The notes: generated by a model from the sequence alone, not told the origin. A stretch of DNA of 64,000 nt from Aculops lycopersici (GCA_015350385.1 WNKI01000001.1:6605410-6669409); one strand, 5' to 3'; shown: positions 44,601 through 55,746, numbered from the stretch's first letter. Made by a program: numbers and translations.

Positions 44601-44928
44601 ATGAGTGTGCATCATCACAAAGATCAAGTTTAGCGATGACGGCCAGTTCCTTTCGTGAGTTGAATTCATATCTCATCACGCTGGCCAGAGATTAAGTTAT
44701 GATGAGCACACCAAACAGGTAGAGAGCGAGTGAGTAAGAAATGGATAGACTCCATTGGATGTCTAATTAAATCGCCTGTTTGGTGGTCAAAGGGAGCGAT
44801 TGCAATTTAGGCAAGCTAACAGGTAGTAGTGGTCTGTGTATCTAACTAGCTAGCTAGATAGCTAGCCAGCCAATCTAACTTGGCGACAACTTGCAAAACT
44901 AGCACACAGATTAACCACCACCAGTTGC

Positions 44929-44968
<40 letters not shown>

Positions 44969-46226
44969 TTTCATCATCAGCAGGCCAACTAAATGGTATC
45001 CTAGGCTAGCTGTCTGTTTCCAAAAAGTAAATTGATTAGATTACTACTCACCTGCACAACCATGACGGCAAACCTCAACTGTACACTGGATTTGCACAGT
45101 CATTGAATCGGGAAATTTGAAGGCCAAGAAACGGGAATAGGATAGGATGGTGGCCTTCTTGTGTCCGCCTGGATTTTTAACCTTTGTAAAAGGAGTTAGC
45201 ATTTTAGGTCTCATGACGCAACCAAACTCGTCGGTTAAAATTATGGGCGGCTGGTTGCCATCGTGGGCCACACAAGACTTGACTCGCATATCAAATTGAC
45301 CGTTGTAATCGTTTATGGCAACCACAATGGTCATTGGCTGGCCAACGGGAACAATCTTGGACACTTCCCTCGACGAGGGCCCCGTTCCCTCCTGGATTTC
45401 CATCCAGCAATCGATGTCCTGATTTTTTATTTTGAGTTGTATTAGGTTAATGAATCAATTTTCACGTGTGCTTTCAACTTTTGGATATCAAATTTGAAGG
45501 GATACTTACGTCACCCTGGAAGTTCATCTCAACAACCTCCAAGTCGGCAACAGGAATCGCCGGCTTAAAGGTGGCCGGTTTCTCATAGGCCTCGAACCAC
45601 TCGCATCTCAGCCGCTTGGCCTCGTCGTAGGCCTCAATAATATCGCTACCATATTGAATAACAATGGTGTTTTCATAGAATTTACCCTGCAAATCGGGCT
45701 TGGTGCCACACTGATCGTAGTAAACATTAAAAGCGGCGTTAGTTTGACCGCTATTTGGTTTAACATAGATACAATTCTCCTGGCCGTAGGTGCCCTTCGA
45801 GAAAACAATTCCGTAGAAGGGGCCTGAGAATTCGGCGCGGACTGTCATAAAGTTTTTGCCACAAATGACATCAAGCGTCTGGATCTTGCCGCTTGTTGGA
45901 CCGCTAAGATCTTTGATGAATGTGCCTTGACTATTGCTTGCGCTACTACCGATGGCGCCGCTGTGCATTTGATGAGGTGTCAGGAATTGGCCATTGCTGT
46001 TTCCTTGAATATTCTGGCCACTTGCAATTAGAGGCGTCTGTGAGCAAGTGTTGCAAATAATTGTAATAATCACAGCTGATAGTACAAGTGACATTCTTTG
46101 TCCTTGATTGTTGTGTCTAGTAATTGGATGCTTGTTGTTATGTGGGGCCATTTTGTTATTATTATTATTATAACGCTTCTTGGAATCCTCCTGTTGGCCT
46201 GCAACAAGTTGATTGCCTCTTGTCAT
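41144..46226 (-). CDS. ZP-domain transmembrane apical-matrix protein with long disordered region
   Basis: ZP proteins form apical extracellular matrices in arthropod epidermis and cuticle. Three exons (46226-45510, 45418-45052, 44421-41144) join in frame (phases 0 and 1) to encode 1453 aa. The best signal peptide begins at the third in-frame Met (46094; SLVLSAVIITIICNTCSQT), so the true start may be 46094 rather than 46226. ZP-N begins with LDVICGKNFMTVRAEF. The ZP-C half in exon 2 has DIDCWMEIQEGTGP, VKSCVAHDG and FKFPDSMTVQIQC, and the junction restores CRHGCAEACQR. Exon 3 adds about 980 residues rich in Gln, Ser, Asn and Pro, including a near-pure glutamine run of about 25. It ends with a furin-type site RSRRS and one membrane helix (VVSLTFILTCAFWLVVFVVS). 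The family is certain; the fly orthologue is not determined. Confidence 0.88.
41571..41641. repeat. CAA/CAG trinucleotide repeat encoding polyglutamine
   Basis: A TTG/CTG run on the plus strand encodes about 24 consecutive Gln in the ZP protein (minus strand). It is mostly CAA with CAG at one end, which is prone to length polymorphism. Confidence 0.95.
44422..45051 (-). other. Second intron of the ZP gene
   Basis: 630-nt intron with donor GTGAGT at 45051 and acceptor ACCACAG ending at 44422. It contains (CA)n of about 17 copies at 44931-44965 and GCTAG repeats near 44850. No exon was seen inside. Confidence 0.7.
44931..44965. repeat. (CA)n microsatellite
   Basis: About 17 uninterrupted CA dinucleotides inside the ZP gene intron. 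Confidence 0.95.
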
Positions 46227-49060
46227 GTTTCGCTTGCTGCTGTCTACTGCTAAGCTGCTATACTGTTACTGCTACTATTTCTCCTGTTTGCCTCACTTTA
46301 TTCACCTAGAAGATTTGCAATTTTGATTGCTTCGATCCGACGAACGACCGACCGACCGACCGATTGACCGAGCGAGTGAAATGTCAGTAAGTGAAGCTGA
46401 ACAATGATTGCAACGACTCCACAAACTTCAACCATCACCAGCAACAACAACAACAACGGCAACAACCGGACAACATCAACAGGTAACACCGACGACTAAT
46501 AAACTCTCTAAATGCTCGCCTCCTCCTCTTCGTTTTTCTCCTTTTTCTACCCTAACAATCTGCAGAATTTTATTCTAATCTGCTCTTTGTGACCAAACTA
46601 TGAAAGCTGTCTGATGTCAATGTAATGGAAGTTGAAACGAATATAAGCGAAACCTTAGTCGAGCTCACTAACTGACCGAAGAAAGAGGAGGAGAAGTAAC
46701 GGCAAACATCAACGTCGACTCGCTAATTCTAGCAGCTGCCTCAACGTCCGCTGCAATTCAGCTCCTGCAAGATGCGCAACGAGAGGATAGATTATGAGCT
46801 CTAGCCATTTGACTCTCCGGCTAAGGCCTAACCACCAAAGCCGCAGCACTCGCCCTCACCAGCCAACTTGACCGACTAAGTTCAGTGTCTCGCTCCAGCG
46901 AGACGCCGGACAGTCTTGCCAGCGAGACAGCGGGCACACTTTGCATCGCGCCAGGTGAGCTCGAGGCTTTGGTCGGTGGTTGTTGTGTTATGTTGTGTTG
47001 TCGGTGGTGGCCGCCCATGATAAAGTAACGGCGCTCTTTGGCTTTTCAGTCAAGAGGAGCAAGAAGTTGTTTTTGTTGCCTCTTCTTCTACCATTAATAC
47101 TACTAATACCACTACCACTACTACTCTATTTGCTGCTGGTACTCTCACAGCAAAGATGTACCGAGGGAGTGAGAGAAAATCTGTGAGCCGCCGGGGATAA
47201 GAAGCGAATCCGTCGGTTTCAATATCTCTAGCTCCTGCAGCATCATGTTGCCTCTAAAACTCAAACAAGTCCAACCAACTTTTTGCTAAGGAGAAGCCAT
47301 CTCCATGCCAAGAAGAGGAGATGGAATTTCTCTAAATGTGTTCTTCTTTTTTATAACGGCACTCTTATCTCATCTCTCGCCGGCGACCGGAGATGATGCA
47401 AGCGACAGGTTTCCATCTCATGTCCATGGAGTTTATCGCCGAAGGTTGTACGATCTTTCGGCCATCGTACAACTTCTCCAGCCACTTGTCAGCAAATAAT
47501 CGTCCGCAAACCACTTGGCGTCGGCGGCGGCGGCAGCGAGGGTAGCAAGTGACGATTCGCTTATGGCCAATGATATTGGCGGCTTGAAATTATTGCTCAG
47601 ACAAAAAAGTCTTACTTCAACTTGGAAGAAAGCCACTCGATCAGTCGGCTAAATGGTCGCGAATGTGGATAAACTCATTCGCTATTTAGCAAAAGATTAC
47701 AATGGCGAGTGGTGAGGCAAATTCTAATTTATACCTGCTAGTGGCTAAACGCTGCAAAGCCAAACACGAATACTTGCAATCCTTTGACCTCGGGGAAACT
47801 TTTGTCGTCTGCAAACCAGATATGCTCGCTAGATAATCGAATCCGGCGGCGACAATAACAACGGAGATAATGATAATGATGATGATAATGATGATGATGA
47901 TCTTGATTGACGCATGATAAGCTGGTAGAAAAAAGTGGCTGTATCATGTCCAGCTAGATAAAATCCGAGACACTCGAGTTAGCTTCGAGTGGCTGGCTAC
48001 GAGTTTTCTGCAATTTCACTTGATACTGCTCTCACTTGTTGCTCGCTTGGTGTAAGTAACTTCGACATCTATGGAGAAGAAATTACCCCAAGCTCGATTT
48101 CAGGCACAACAATGAAACTATTCAGTCATTTGCTCGAATGGTTGTAGAACTCATTAGACTGTCATTGTAAGAATGCATCGGAGACACTGGACTCTTGAGC
48201 ATCCTAATGGTAGCTAGGAACTCGACGAACGAATGACTGCAAGAACAAATGACCACGAGATTGGCCATAGAAAATCTGACAGGTGGTTTGCGAACAAAAA
48301 AAGTAGTAAAGCTGATGGACCTACCTGCAGCAAGATGGACTGCGAGGAAACATTCAGCGAGTGGGTATTTTAAAAGAATTCGATGAATAAAAACTCTCCT
48401 TTGTCGGTTCTCAAACAGGCAAAGGCAGCGAGACTTGCTACCGTACAAGTGGAAAACCAATGGCAAACTTTGGCGCAGAGCGGAGGAGAAAAGCGGCGGC
48501 AAACGCACAGTGTTGAGCAAACGGGCAATGGAAAGGTTTCTCGCGCGTTGCGCGTTAAAGGAGCCAATGAGCTGTGTTAAAGTCCTGCAACGTTGCTTGG
48601 AACTTGGGGCGATTTTCGGGCAAATACTAAACCTGTGCTTTCTTCTGTGGCACTAACAAGCACAGGGAAAAAATATATAATTTGGGCGGCCCATCGCTGG
48701 GGTTGGAAAAATTCATTCTTGTTATTATGATAAAAACCATCACCATAGGGATCAGAGAAAATTCCTAGTCCGTCTGTCTAGATTATAAAGACTCCCCTCC
48801 TTATTTGATGAATTAAACTTTAACTTATTAACATAACATAACATAACATAACATAACATACATAAACGTTCTATCTACATGGAAGAGGATAGAGCCAAAT
48901 GATAATATAAAACCATAGATATAATAATTATATCGCCCATATATTACAATCTAATCTAGAGGCTATTATTTAAAAATTGGAAATCTTTCACCCCTTCTCT
49001 CTCTTCCTCTCTCTCTCACTCTCTCTCTCTCTCTCTACAAAGAGCAGAAGGCAAGTCGAT
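46227..49060. other. Divergent intergenic region between the ZP gene and JAZF1-like gene
   Basis: 2.8 kb with no recognised coding exon. It contains a GACCGACC run near 46345, GAT/AAT-rich repeats at about 47865-47905, the pentanucleotide ACATA repeat at 48831-48861 and a CT tract at about 49000-49035 just before the JAZF1 start. Promoters of both genes should lie here. Confidence 0.5.
48831..48861. repeat. (ACATA)n pentanucleotide repeat
   Basis: Six tandem ACATA units upstream of the JAZF1-like gene. Confidence 0.9.
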
Positions 49061-50377
49061 ATGGCAGTCTTTTTGATTAATCAATGCACATTCTCCAAGT
49101 TGCCAAATCTATCCAACGACCAATCACAATCACAACAAAACATTCCGGCCACTAGCAATGGATCAACGAGTCAGCAGCAAGTACCAAATCCTGGTCTAAA
49201 TACAAATGGTGTGATCGGTGGCGGCGGAGGAATCTCAAATGGATTAGGTGGTGGGGTTGTTGGCGCGAATTCGAACATCTGTGGCCTAAAGTTCGAGAGT
49301 TTAATGGAGCTGATACATCACATTGAGGATAATCACATTACAGATGTGATAGACTACCCTACACAACTTGCCTCGCCTATACCTGGCATGTCCCCACAAC
49401 CAGCTGGAGTCGTCAGCCCATATTATAATGGTCAAGCTCAGCAGCAGCAACAACAACAACAGCACCTACCACCACAACATCATGGTCAAGTGATGCAAAC
49501 GCAAGCTCAGCAACATCACCCTCAACATCCACACCCCCACATGATTGCGGGCCCGCCTCAGCCTCCGATCCAGCAACCAATATACTCAGCAAACAATCCA
49601 AACCATCATACAAATTCTATTATTCAAGGTGGTTGGCTGCCAACTAGTTGTATCTTGCGCATTTTCAACTCTACCCAAAAACATAAACCACCTCCGCCCA
49701 CAAACCAACAAGCTTATCAACAACAACAACAAATCCAACAACAACAATTTTGTGGATTCCCCCAAGGTGTTGTGATGCAACAACAGCAGCAGCATCCACA
49801 ACAACCAATCCAAACGCAACCTATCCAACAGCAACCAATCCAACCGCAACCAATCCAACAGCAACCAATCCAACAGCAACCAATCCAACCGCAACCAATC
49901 CAACAGCAACCAATTCAACCGCAACCAATCCAACCGCAACCAATTCAACAGCAACCAATCCAACAGCAACCAATCCAACATCAACCAATCCAACCGCAAC
50001 CGATCCAACCGCAACCAATTCAACATCAACCAATTCAACAACAACCAATTCAACAACAACCAATCCAACAACAACAATTTTGTGAATTTCCTCAAGGTGT
50101 TGTGATGCCACAACAGCAGCAGCATCCACAACAACATATGGTCAGTGTACAACAGGTACCCTCACCAATGCAACCCCAGACACCCCAGGCACCCCAGACA
50201 CCCCAAACACCCCAGCCCATGACAGGCGTCGATATGCAAGGTAATGCCCAAGTGTGCCCGCCAGCCACATCAAAGCCAGTTCAATTGTTGAAATGCCCAG
50301 AATGTAAGAGAACCTACAAGACTCCGCATGGTCTGAAGAATCATCGTGAACGAAATCATGGATTAGTAAAAGAGTAA
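49061..50377 (+). CDS. JAZF1-like zinc-finger protein with expanded first finger and QPIQ repeat array
   Basis: JAZF1 is a nuclear zinc-finger cofactor (TIP60/NuA4-associated and nuclear-receptor-linked in mammals). I start at ATG 49061 (MAVFLINQC); the open frame upstream is only a translated CT tract. The 438-aa protein begins and ends like JAZF1. The N-terminal finger half CGLKFESLMELIHHIEDNH is nearly the family sequence. The C-terminal finger CPECKRTYKTPHGLKNHRERNH matches the last JAZF1 finger. Two differences stand out. The two cysteines of finger 1 are separated by about 55 Gln/Ser/Gly-rich residues instead of four. The middle finger of the vertebrate protein is absent, its place taken by Gln/Pro-rich sequence with 18 tandem QPIQ[QPHT] pentapeptides. 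Poly(A) signal AATAAA at 50514-50519, six bases from the convergent UTP3 stop. Confidence 0.75.
   Translation: MAVFLINQCTFSKLPNLSNDQSQSQQNIPATSNGSTSQQQVPNPGLNTNGVIGGGGGISNGLGGGVVGANSNICGLKFESLMELIHHIEDNHITDVIDYPTQLASPIPGMSPQPAGVVSPYYNGQAQQQQQQQQHLPPQHHGQVMQTQAQQHHPQHPHPHMIAGPPQPPIQQPIYSANNPNHHTNSIIQGGWLPTSCILRIFNSTQKHKPPPPTNQQAYQQQQQIQQQQFCGFPQGVVMQQQQQHPQQPIQTQPIQQQPIQPQPIQQQPIQQQPIQPQPIQQQPIQPQPIQPQPIQQQPIQQQPIQHQPIQPQPIQPQPIQHQPIQQQPIQQQPIQQQQFCEFPQGVVMPQQQQHPQQHMVSVQQVPSPMQPQTPQAPQTPQTPQPMTGVDMQGNAQVCPPATSKPVQLLKCPECKRTYKTPHGLKNHRERNHGLVKE
49741..50134 (+). repeat. 15-bp coding minisatellite flanked by 64-bp direct repeats
   Basis: Eighteen tandem copies of a 15-bp unit (CAACCAATCCAACAG and variants) fill 49802-50071 and encode the QPIQ pentapeptide array. 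The flanks at 49741-49804 and 50071-50134 are near-identical 64-bp copies (four or so mismatches) encoding FCGFPQGVVMQQQQQHPQQ and its variant, offset by exactly 330 bp. Confidence 0.93.
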
Positions 50378-50524
50378 GGACTATGTCAACGACGAAGACG
50401 ACGATAATGTGACGACCTACCGACCAAAACATAGACAAGTGGAAATTTGTATTATTGATATATTTGTAATTAATTATCCTGAGTAACCTAGACGTTGATT
50501 AACCTAGATGAATAATAAATGATC

Positions 50525-51262
50525 TCAACACAACTTGATACTTTTAATCGTAGATGTCTTGATACCACTCGCCTCGCCAGAGTAACGATGGAATTCTAAT
50601 TTGGCTTCTTGCACGATCCTCCTCCTCTTGGACATGGCCTTCTTGAACTTGAGCTTATGCTTCACTCTAGGATTTCTATACTCCTTCTTCTTATAAGGAG
50701 TTAAACCTCTATTCTTCTGCATGGCAACATTGATAGGCCTTCTCTCACGGCCTTTCTCTTGATGTAGTTGCTTTTCATCTTGCCCACTATCGTTTTCCCC
50801 GTCTTCGTCCTCGCTGTTATCTTCATCTTCGTTTATTCCATCACTATCCTCAGCTTGCTCGTCCTCGAATGTGACTCGCTTTCGCTTTTTCGAGGTAGTA
50901 TCTGCTTGCGCTGTAGTTTGTTCTCCGAGAGATTGGTTTTGTTGCTGAAGAAAGTCAATCAGATTGTCGCCTTTTGGGCCCGCAGAGGACTTTTCCTCTT
51001 CGTCGCCACTAAGGTCGATAACCGCATCAAGATTTGCATCCTCGATAGTTGATAAGAGTTTCTTCTGGATCCTCAAAGCCTCCTCTTGCTCAATGGATGC
51101 TAATCTCTCCTCTTTGGCGGTTAGTTTGTTTGGGTAATCTTTATCTACATAGTCTGTGTAATAATAATCGTACTTGGTCTTTCCCCAATGAGCCGGCTGC
51201 TTTTGAGACTTTTCCACCTCAACTTCTCCAGAAATGGACTCTTCATCACTATCTGAGTCCAT
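50525..51262 (-). CDS. UTP3: UTP3/SAS10-like SSU processome protein, lacking the central Sas10/Utp3 domain
   Basis: SAS10/UTP3 is a nucleolar component of the small-subunit processome for 18S rRNA maturation. The 245-aa frame starts at ATG 51262 (MDSDSDEES) and has no introns. The N-terminus is acidic and carries the family motif HWGKTKYDYYYTDYVDKDY. The C-terminal Sas10 domain (about 175-245) is well conserved: NRGLTPYKKKEYRNPRVKHK and RYSGEASGIKTS...KSIKL. Between them is only an acidic/basic linker. The central Sas10/Utp3/C1D helical domain of about 150 residues is absent, and the protein is about half the human length. It is divergent from WBP2 (561 bp between starts) and convergent with JAZF1 (147 bp between stops). 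Confidence 0.87.
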   Translation of the reverse strand: MDSDSDEESISGEVEVEKSQKQPAHWGKTKYDYYYTDYVDKDYPNKLTAKEERLASIEQEEALRIQKKLLSTIEDANLDAVIDLSGDEEEKSSAGPKGDNLIDFLQQQNQSLGEQTTAQADTTSKKRKRVTFEDEQAEDSDGINEDEDNSEDEDGENDSGQDEKQLHQEKGRERRPINVAMQKNRGLTPYKKKEYRNPRVKHKLKFKKAMSKRRRIVQEAKLEFHRYSGEASGIKTSTIKSIKLC

Positions 51263-51823
51263 TTCGATGGACTTAATTTGGTCTAAATCAGGATATAGAT
51301 GATTTTGTAGATGAATTCATTCATGAATTCTAATACAACCATTTGTGACGATACCAAAGGCTCGCATTCTAGTTCGTTTAAAAGTTAGCACACGTGGTTT
51401 AAGATGCACAACACAAGCAAAATAAGCTACACACAAAGAGAACATCTACAGTTGAGTACAGAAAATTGAAACCGGCGAACTCCATCAATAGCGTTGACAT
51501 GTGAACACCTGCAAAGCTTACAATTTGTATGGAGAAATTTCGGGATACAACGGGCAAATACACGATCCCTTAATGACGGTTAGTCATTTATTTTGTTGTT
51601 GTTGTCTTGTCGGCAAGATTTAATCTGAAATTCAATGTAATACAATCAGCCATCACACATTGATTTCTATCATATTTATGTTTCAGTCATTTGTCAAACT
51701 TACCATTTTCACATTAGACGGAACAAACACAGCGAATCCCAACAATTGCAATCATCTTATTGTCAAAATCTAGCAAATTGTTTGTGAAAATATTCATCAA
51801 CAAGAACAACGAAAACCAAGATC
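51263..51823. promoter_or_regulatory. Divergent promoter region of UTP3 and WBP2-like genes
   Basis: 561 bp between two outward-facing start codons, so promoters for both must lie here or in the UTRs. The region is AT-rich with no obvious shared motif that I can name. Confidence 0.55.
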
Positions 51824-53328
51824 ATGGGTAGTATTAATAGAAGCCACAACGAAGCCGATGGAGGCATCTTGCTATTCCAAGGCGAGCTGATTTTGCTTTA
51901 CTGTGACTCGATATCTTGCGAGATTGGAGGCAAAGAGTCGGTAAGTATCTATTCAAGTTTGCAATTTTTGAGATCATTGTGGTTCATGTGTGAATGAATG
52001 TCAATACTAACTAAATTTCTTCATCAATTCCATCGAGTTAAATAGTTTAAGGGCCGCGTTTACCTGACCACCCATCGACTAGTTGTGACCGTGTCACCCT
52101 ACCGACAGAATGCGCCTGTCAAGTCACTTTGTGCTCCGTTTTGTGCAATTGTCAAATGTCATGTAGAGCAGCCTATGTTTAGTGCAAATTACATCGAGGC
52201 AACAGTTCGTGATGAAGCAGATGCTCAGAGATCCTTCACCTTTAAGCTGAAGTTCTCGAAGGGTGGAGCTATCGAGTTGGCCATGGCCATGAATCGGGCA
52301 GTTGCTGCGGTCGGTCGGAACTTTAATCCACAAATGCCACCACCTCCAGCCTACACACCATCACCTAGTGCCCAGTATTATCAAGCTCCGCCGACGGTAT
52401 ATGCACCGGGATACAATACTGGCGTTCAGATGCCAATTCAACAATTTCCAGGTAATTTACGTCCCACTTCAAACTCAGTGATTCCAATCCTCGTGCCCAT
52501 AATCATTCCTTACTGAAATCGACATAGTCGTGTTATGTGAATAGGCTGGAATAGGTTGGATTGTGACAAGATCCTAGATTACTATGACGATAATTAGAGA
52601 TAATATAACCTGAAACGAGAGTGAGAAATTGCAGAGTACCACCGTCACCAATATGATTGATAGCAACCAAACAAACGAGTGATAACTAACCAATAAATAA
52701 TCTTGTTTTACTTTTAACCTCCACAACCAACCTGTAACTTCACCTGTTCCACATTTACCTCGACACAGATCAACCACCGATTGGTTTCATCTACACTAGC
52801 TCTGCGCCTCCCCCGTATCCAGGCTTGGCAAATCCATCTGCCGACGCACCAGGCAACCAGGGACCAGCGCCAGGAAGTGGAGGACAAGGACCAGCGCCGC
52901 CGCAATACCAATATCCAGGCCAACAACCACCTGCTCAGCAACCAGGAGCTAGTTACCCAGGCCAGGCTAATCCAAGACCCGACTATCCTGGCCAGCAACC
53001 ATCGCAAGGCTCAGGGGGTTACCAACAACAACAGCAACAGCAACAACCAGGCGGCTACCCCACTCAACAGCAATCTTATCCAAACTACCCAACTCAAGGC
53101 GGGGGACCGCAACCAACTGGATCAAGTTACCCGACGCAGCAACAATCCGGTGGCTACCCGAGCGCCGGCTACCCGCAACAACCACCTGCGGGAGCGCCCC
53201 AGCCAACGGCCCAGCAGCAACCATCGGGTTATCCAAACTTGGATCCACAACAGGGTTCGGGTAGCGCTCAGTGGCCCTCGGCGCCGTCGTTCAATCCAAA
53301 TTGGCAGGATGACAAGAAGGGCCAATAG
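51824..53328 (+). CDS. WBP2: WBP2-like GRAM-domain adaptor with PPxY motifs
   Basis: WBP2 proteins are adaptors that bind WW domains of YAP, NEDD4 and others through PPxY motifs. Three exons (51824-51940, 52046-52451, 52769-53328) join in frame (phases 0 and 1) to encode 360 aa. Exon 1 has NRSHNEADGGILLFQGELIL. Exon 2 starts FKGRVYLTTHRLVVTVSPYR and includes PMFSANYIEATVRDEAD and LKFSKGGAIELAMAMNRA, the GRAM/WBP2 core. PPxY motifs are visible as PPAY in exon 2 and PPPY just after the second junction (SSAPPPYPG). Exon 3 is Gln/Pro/Gly/Tyr-rich with YPGQ- and YPTQ-type repeats. Both introns are GT-AG (GTAAGT...AATAG and GTAATT...CACAG). Retaining the second intron would give a shorter protein ending at 52516. 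Confidence 0.88.
52452..52768 (+). other. Second intron of the WBP2-like gene
   Basis: 317-nt intron with a weak donor G|GTAATT and acceptor CGACACAG. Reading through stays open to TGA at 52514-52516, so intron retention would yield an alternative C-terminus. Confidence 0.7.
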
Positions 53329-55746
53329 GCACCATGTTATTTTATGCGCCAAAAGCAACTTACACAACTGAACCGACTTGTTGATACTTACGAATACATA
53401 GATCGATAGATGGATGGATCGATGGACGGATACAGATCACAAGGATCCCGAAGAGACAAAGGAGGAAACTAACTCGAACCCAAACCAGATTGCAATGAAA
53501 AAAAAATCCCTGGAAAATTTCCAAGAGAAAAGTTGGAAGTGTAATATGAAGAGAGTGTTCTAATGTCATTGTTGAACAATATGAAACTTGAGCCCATTTA
53601 CTCTGGAAAATCTGTGTACATATGTATGTGCTGGTAATAGATATGACCAAATCAAACCATTAAACGCGAACACAACCAATAATTTCCACTTGCATGCCGG
53701 TTTGCTCCTTCTATTCTCCTACAGGTGGGCGGCCACGTTTTGGTGGCGCAATCGAATGTAACACTGCGACGAAGATGGTGATTTTTCCTTTACCTTTGAT
53801 TCATTGGATAATTATATCCATCGCCAGCATGGGAGGCCGACATTGGTAAAAAGACCCGCCTGTTCGAGTTTCAATCGTTGATCGGCGCCGACGGCAACGG
53901 GAAACTTTCCATCTACCTGCCTGAAATGAACAGACCAGAAGAAACCTGTTGAATTGTCCACTCGAGCAACACTCAACTTACCTGTGTGTCTGATTCTGCG
54001 GGCAGTCTATTAACGCTGCCGGTCATTATGAGTCTCTTGCGACGATAGCGGCAACCTGAGAACATCAACAATTGACTCGGTGCTTGCCGCCGCCGCTGAC
54101 ATTGATGTTGTCGTCTTCCTCTTACTCTCACCTGTCGAAAGTGGGTTTGCCACTCGATGGTTCTTCTCAGTTTGGCTTGCAGTATACAATGTGATGGTAA
54201 TGACAGCGCGCGACACAATTGAGTTTCGCGGTTTCTCTTTCTTCGGAAAACGAGGGCAGGCTTAGGGGAACCAGCAATAGGAAGGCAGCAGAAATTTAAC
54301 GCAGTCGGCGGCAATTCGACGGACAAACAAACAACAATTTCAAGTGGGTACAGTGGGAGACTTTTGAGAGCCTCGAGAGTTTAAGTGCATTATTATCGTT
54401 TTGGTTGTCAGGTGAAGCCACAAGACACTAACCTTATGGTCGAATCGTCGTGGTCGCCGCAGCATCGGCTGCAAATTCCGGCGTCTGTTTTGGTCAGACT
54501 GTCGAAGTGGTTGAGACAGGCGACTTTGAAAATCACGACGACGACGACGGCAACAACGACGACGATGACAAGAGCAACTTTTGCAACAACAACAGATAAT
54601 TTGCTGGCCCCAAGAGGTAAATGAGTGAGTGAGTGAGTGAGTAAGTAAGTCAAGGTAAAGGTAGAGGAATGGATAGGAAGAGAGTGGAAAATCGAATTCA
54701 AAACTCGTGACCTCCGGCGCGCTAATGGTCGGCGTAGAGTGCACATGTTGATGTCGAGTTAGTCGCTCGAGATGATCACAGGTTGCTTTGGTTGGTTATT
54801 GGTGAGCGCAGGTAGGCCGTGTGGCTTACCTGCGCACACACAGGTAAACTAGGCATCGTTCACCTGGTGCACGTTTTTTCTCCTTCCCTCTTCCTTGTGC
54901 AATGTTGGCTTGTGCTGCTATTCTGCAGCTTTCAATGCCGCCCGACTTCCTCTTCCTTCGCCGGCGCAAGGAAACTGGAGCACCGCCACAACCATCACCA
55001 AAAGACTAGTCAAGTTAACGCCGACGCACGATCAAACCAAGCAAATTCATTTCCTTCCGACACTCAAACAAACAGTCATTTGCTTCGCTATAGCAGTCGA
55101 GGCAACAAGAGCAATCGAGTGGCGCACGAAGTTTGGCGTCAAGTCAAAGCCGAGTTAGCACTAGAAGCATTTCAACTTGAAGTAGTCTGCCACTCGATAG
55201 TGTGGTGTTTTGACCAGCAAACTTTGGATGGTCAGTTGTGAATCTTAGCGGCCAAAGTGCGCATCTGCCCGGCGGCCCCACGAGCCAAAGAGCGAACGAT
55301 CGCGCACGTCCCTCGTTCAGTACCGAAGTGAACAACAAAACACGGCACACATCGCATCAACAATAAGAGCAATCGAGAGTTAATCGTTTGAGAGTTACCT
55401 GAGCGCACAAGAGCCAAAGTTGGAGTACAAATTTGAGCCGAAATCCAATCACGAACTGGCAGCGCACTCATTTTCATTTTTTCGCCCACAAACAGTTCAG
55501 TGGAACCACCAATCAGATTTGATTGGTCAGTTAGAAGCTAGAGACAAGGAGCGAGAGTTAGAGAAGAAACTCGTGAGTTGGTCGTGAGGTGTTCCGTTTA
55601 CCTGGGAACCGCTGCGAAATCGGTGAATGAATTTCCGATTTTTCTCTTCCTCAGTCGATCAACAAGTCGTCCAAGTTCAAGAGTTTTGGTTTTGGTTATT
55701 GTGTTCAGTTTTAGTTTGGCGCTCAGCAAGAGAAGATCGGATACAA
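53329..55746. other. Intergenic region between WBP2-like and Spaetzle-like genes
   Basis: 2.4 kb without a recognised coding exon. It probably contains WBP2 3' UTR (GATC/GATGGAT repeats near 53400) and noncoding 5' exons of the Spaetzle-like gene. An excellent 3' splice site (TTTTCTCTTCCTCAG) ends at about 55653. (GAGT)n lies at about 54624-54645. Confidence 0.5.

Noticed and set aside
49586..50152. 188-codon minus-strand Leu/Trp-rich frame and the Thr/Asn/Pro frame at 49750-50085
   Set aside because: Both are other-frame translations of the 15-bp JAZF1 minisatellite, which has no stops in several frames.
52781..53371. 196-codon plus-strand frame overlapping WBP2 exon 3
   Set aside because: Shadow of the Gln/Pro-rich WBP2 exon. 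The spliced WBP2 frame has PPxY and YPGQ motifs and is continuous with the GRAM domain.
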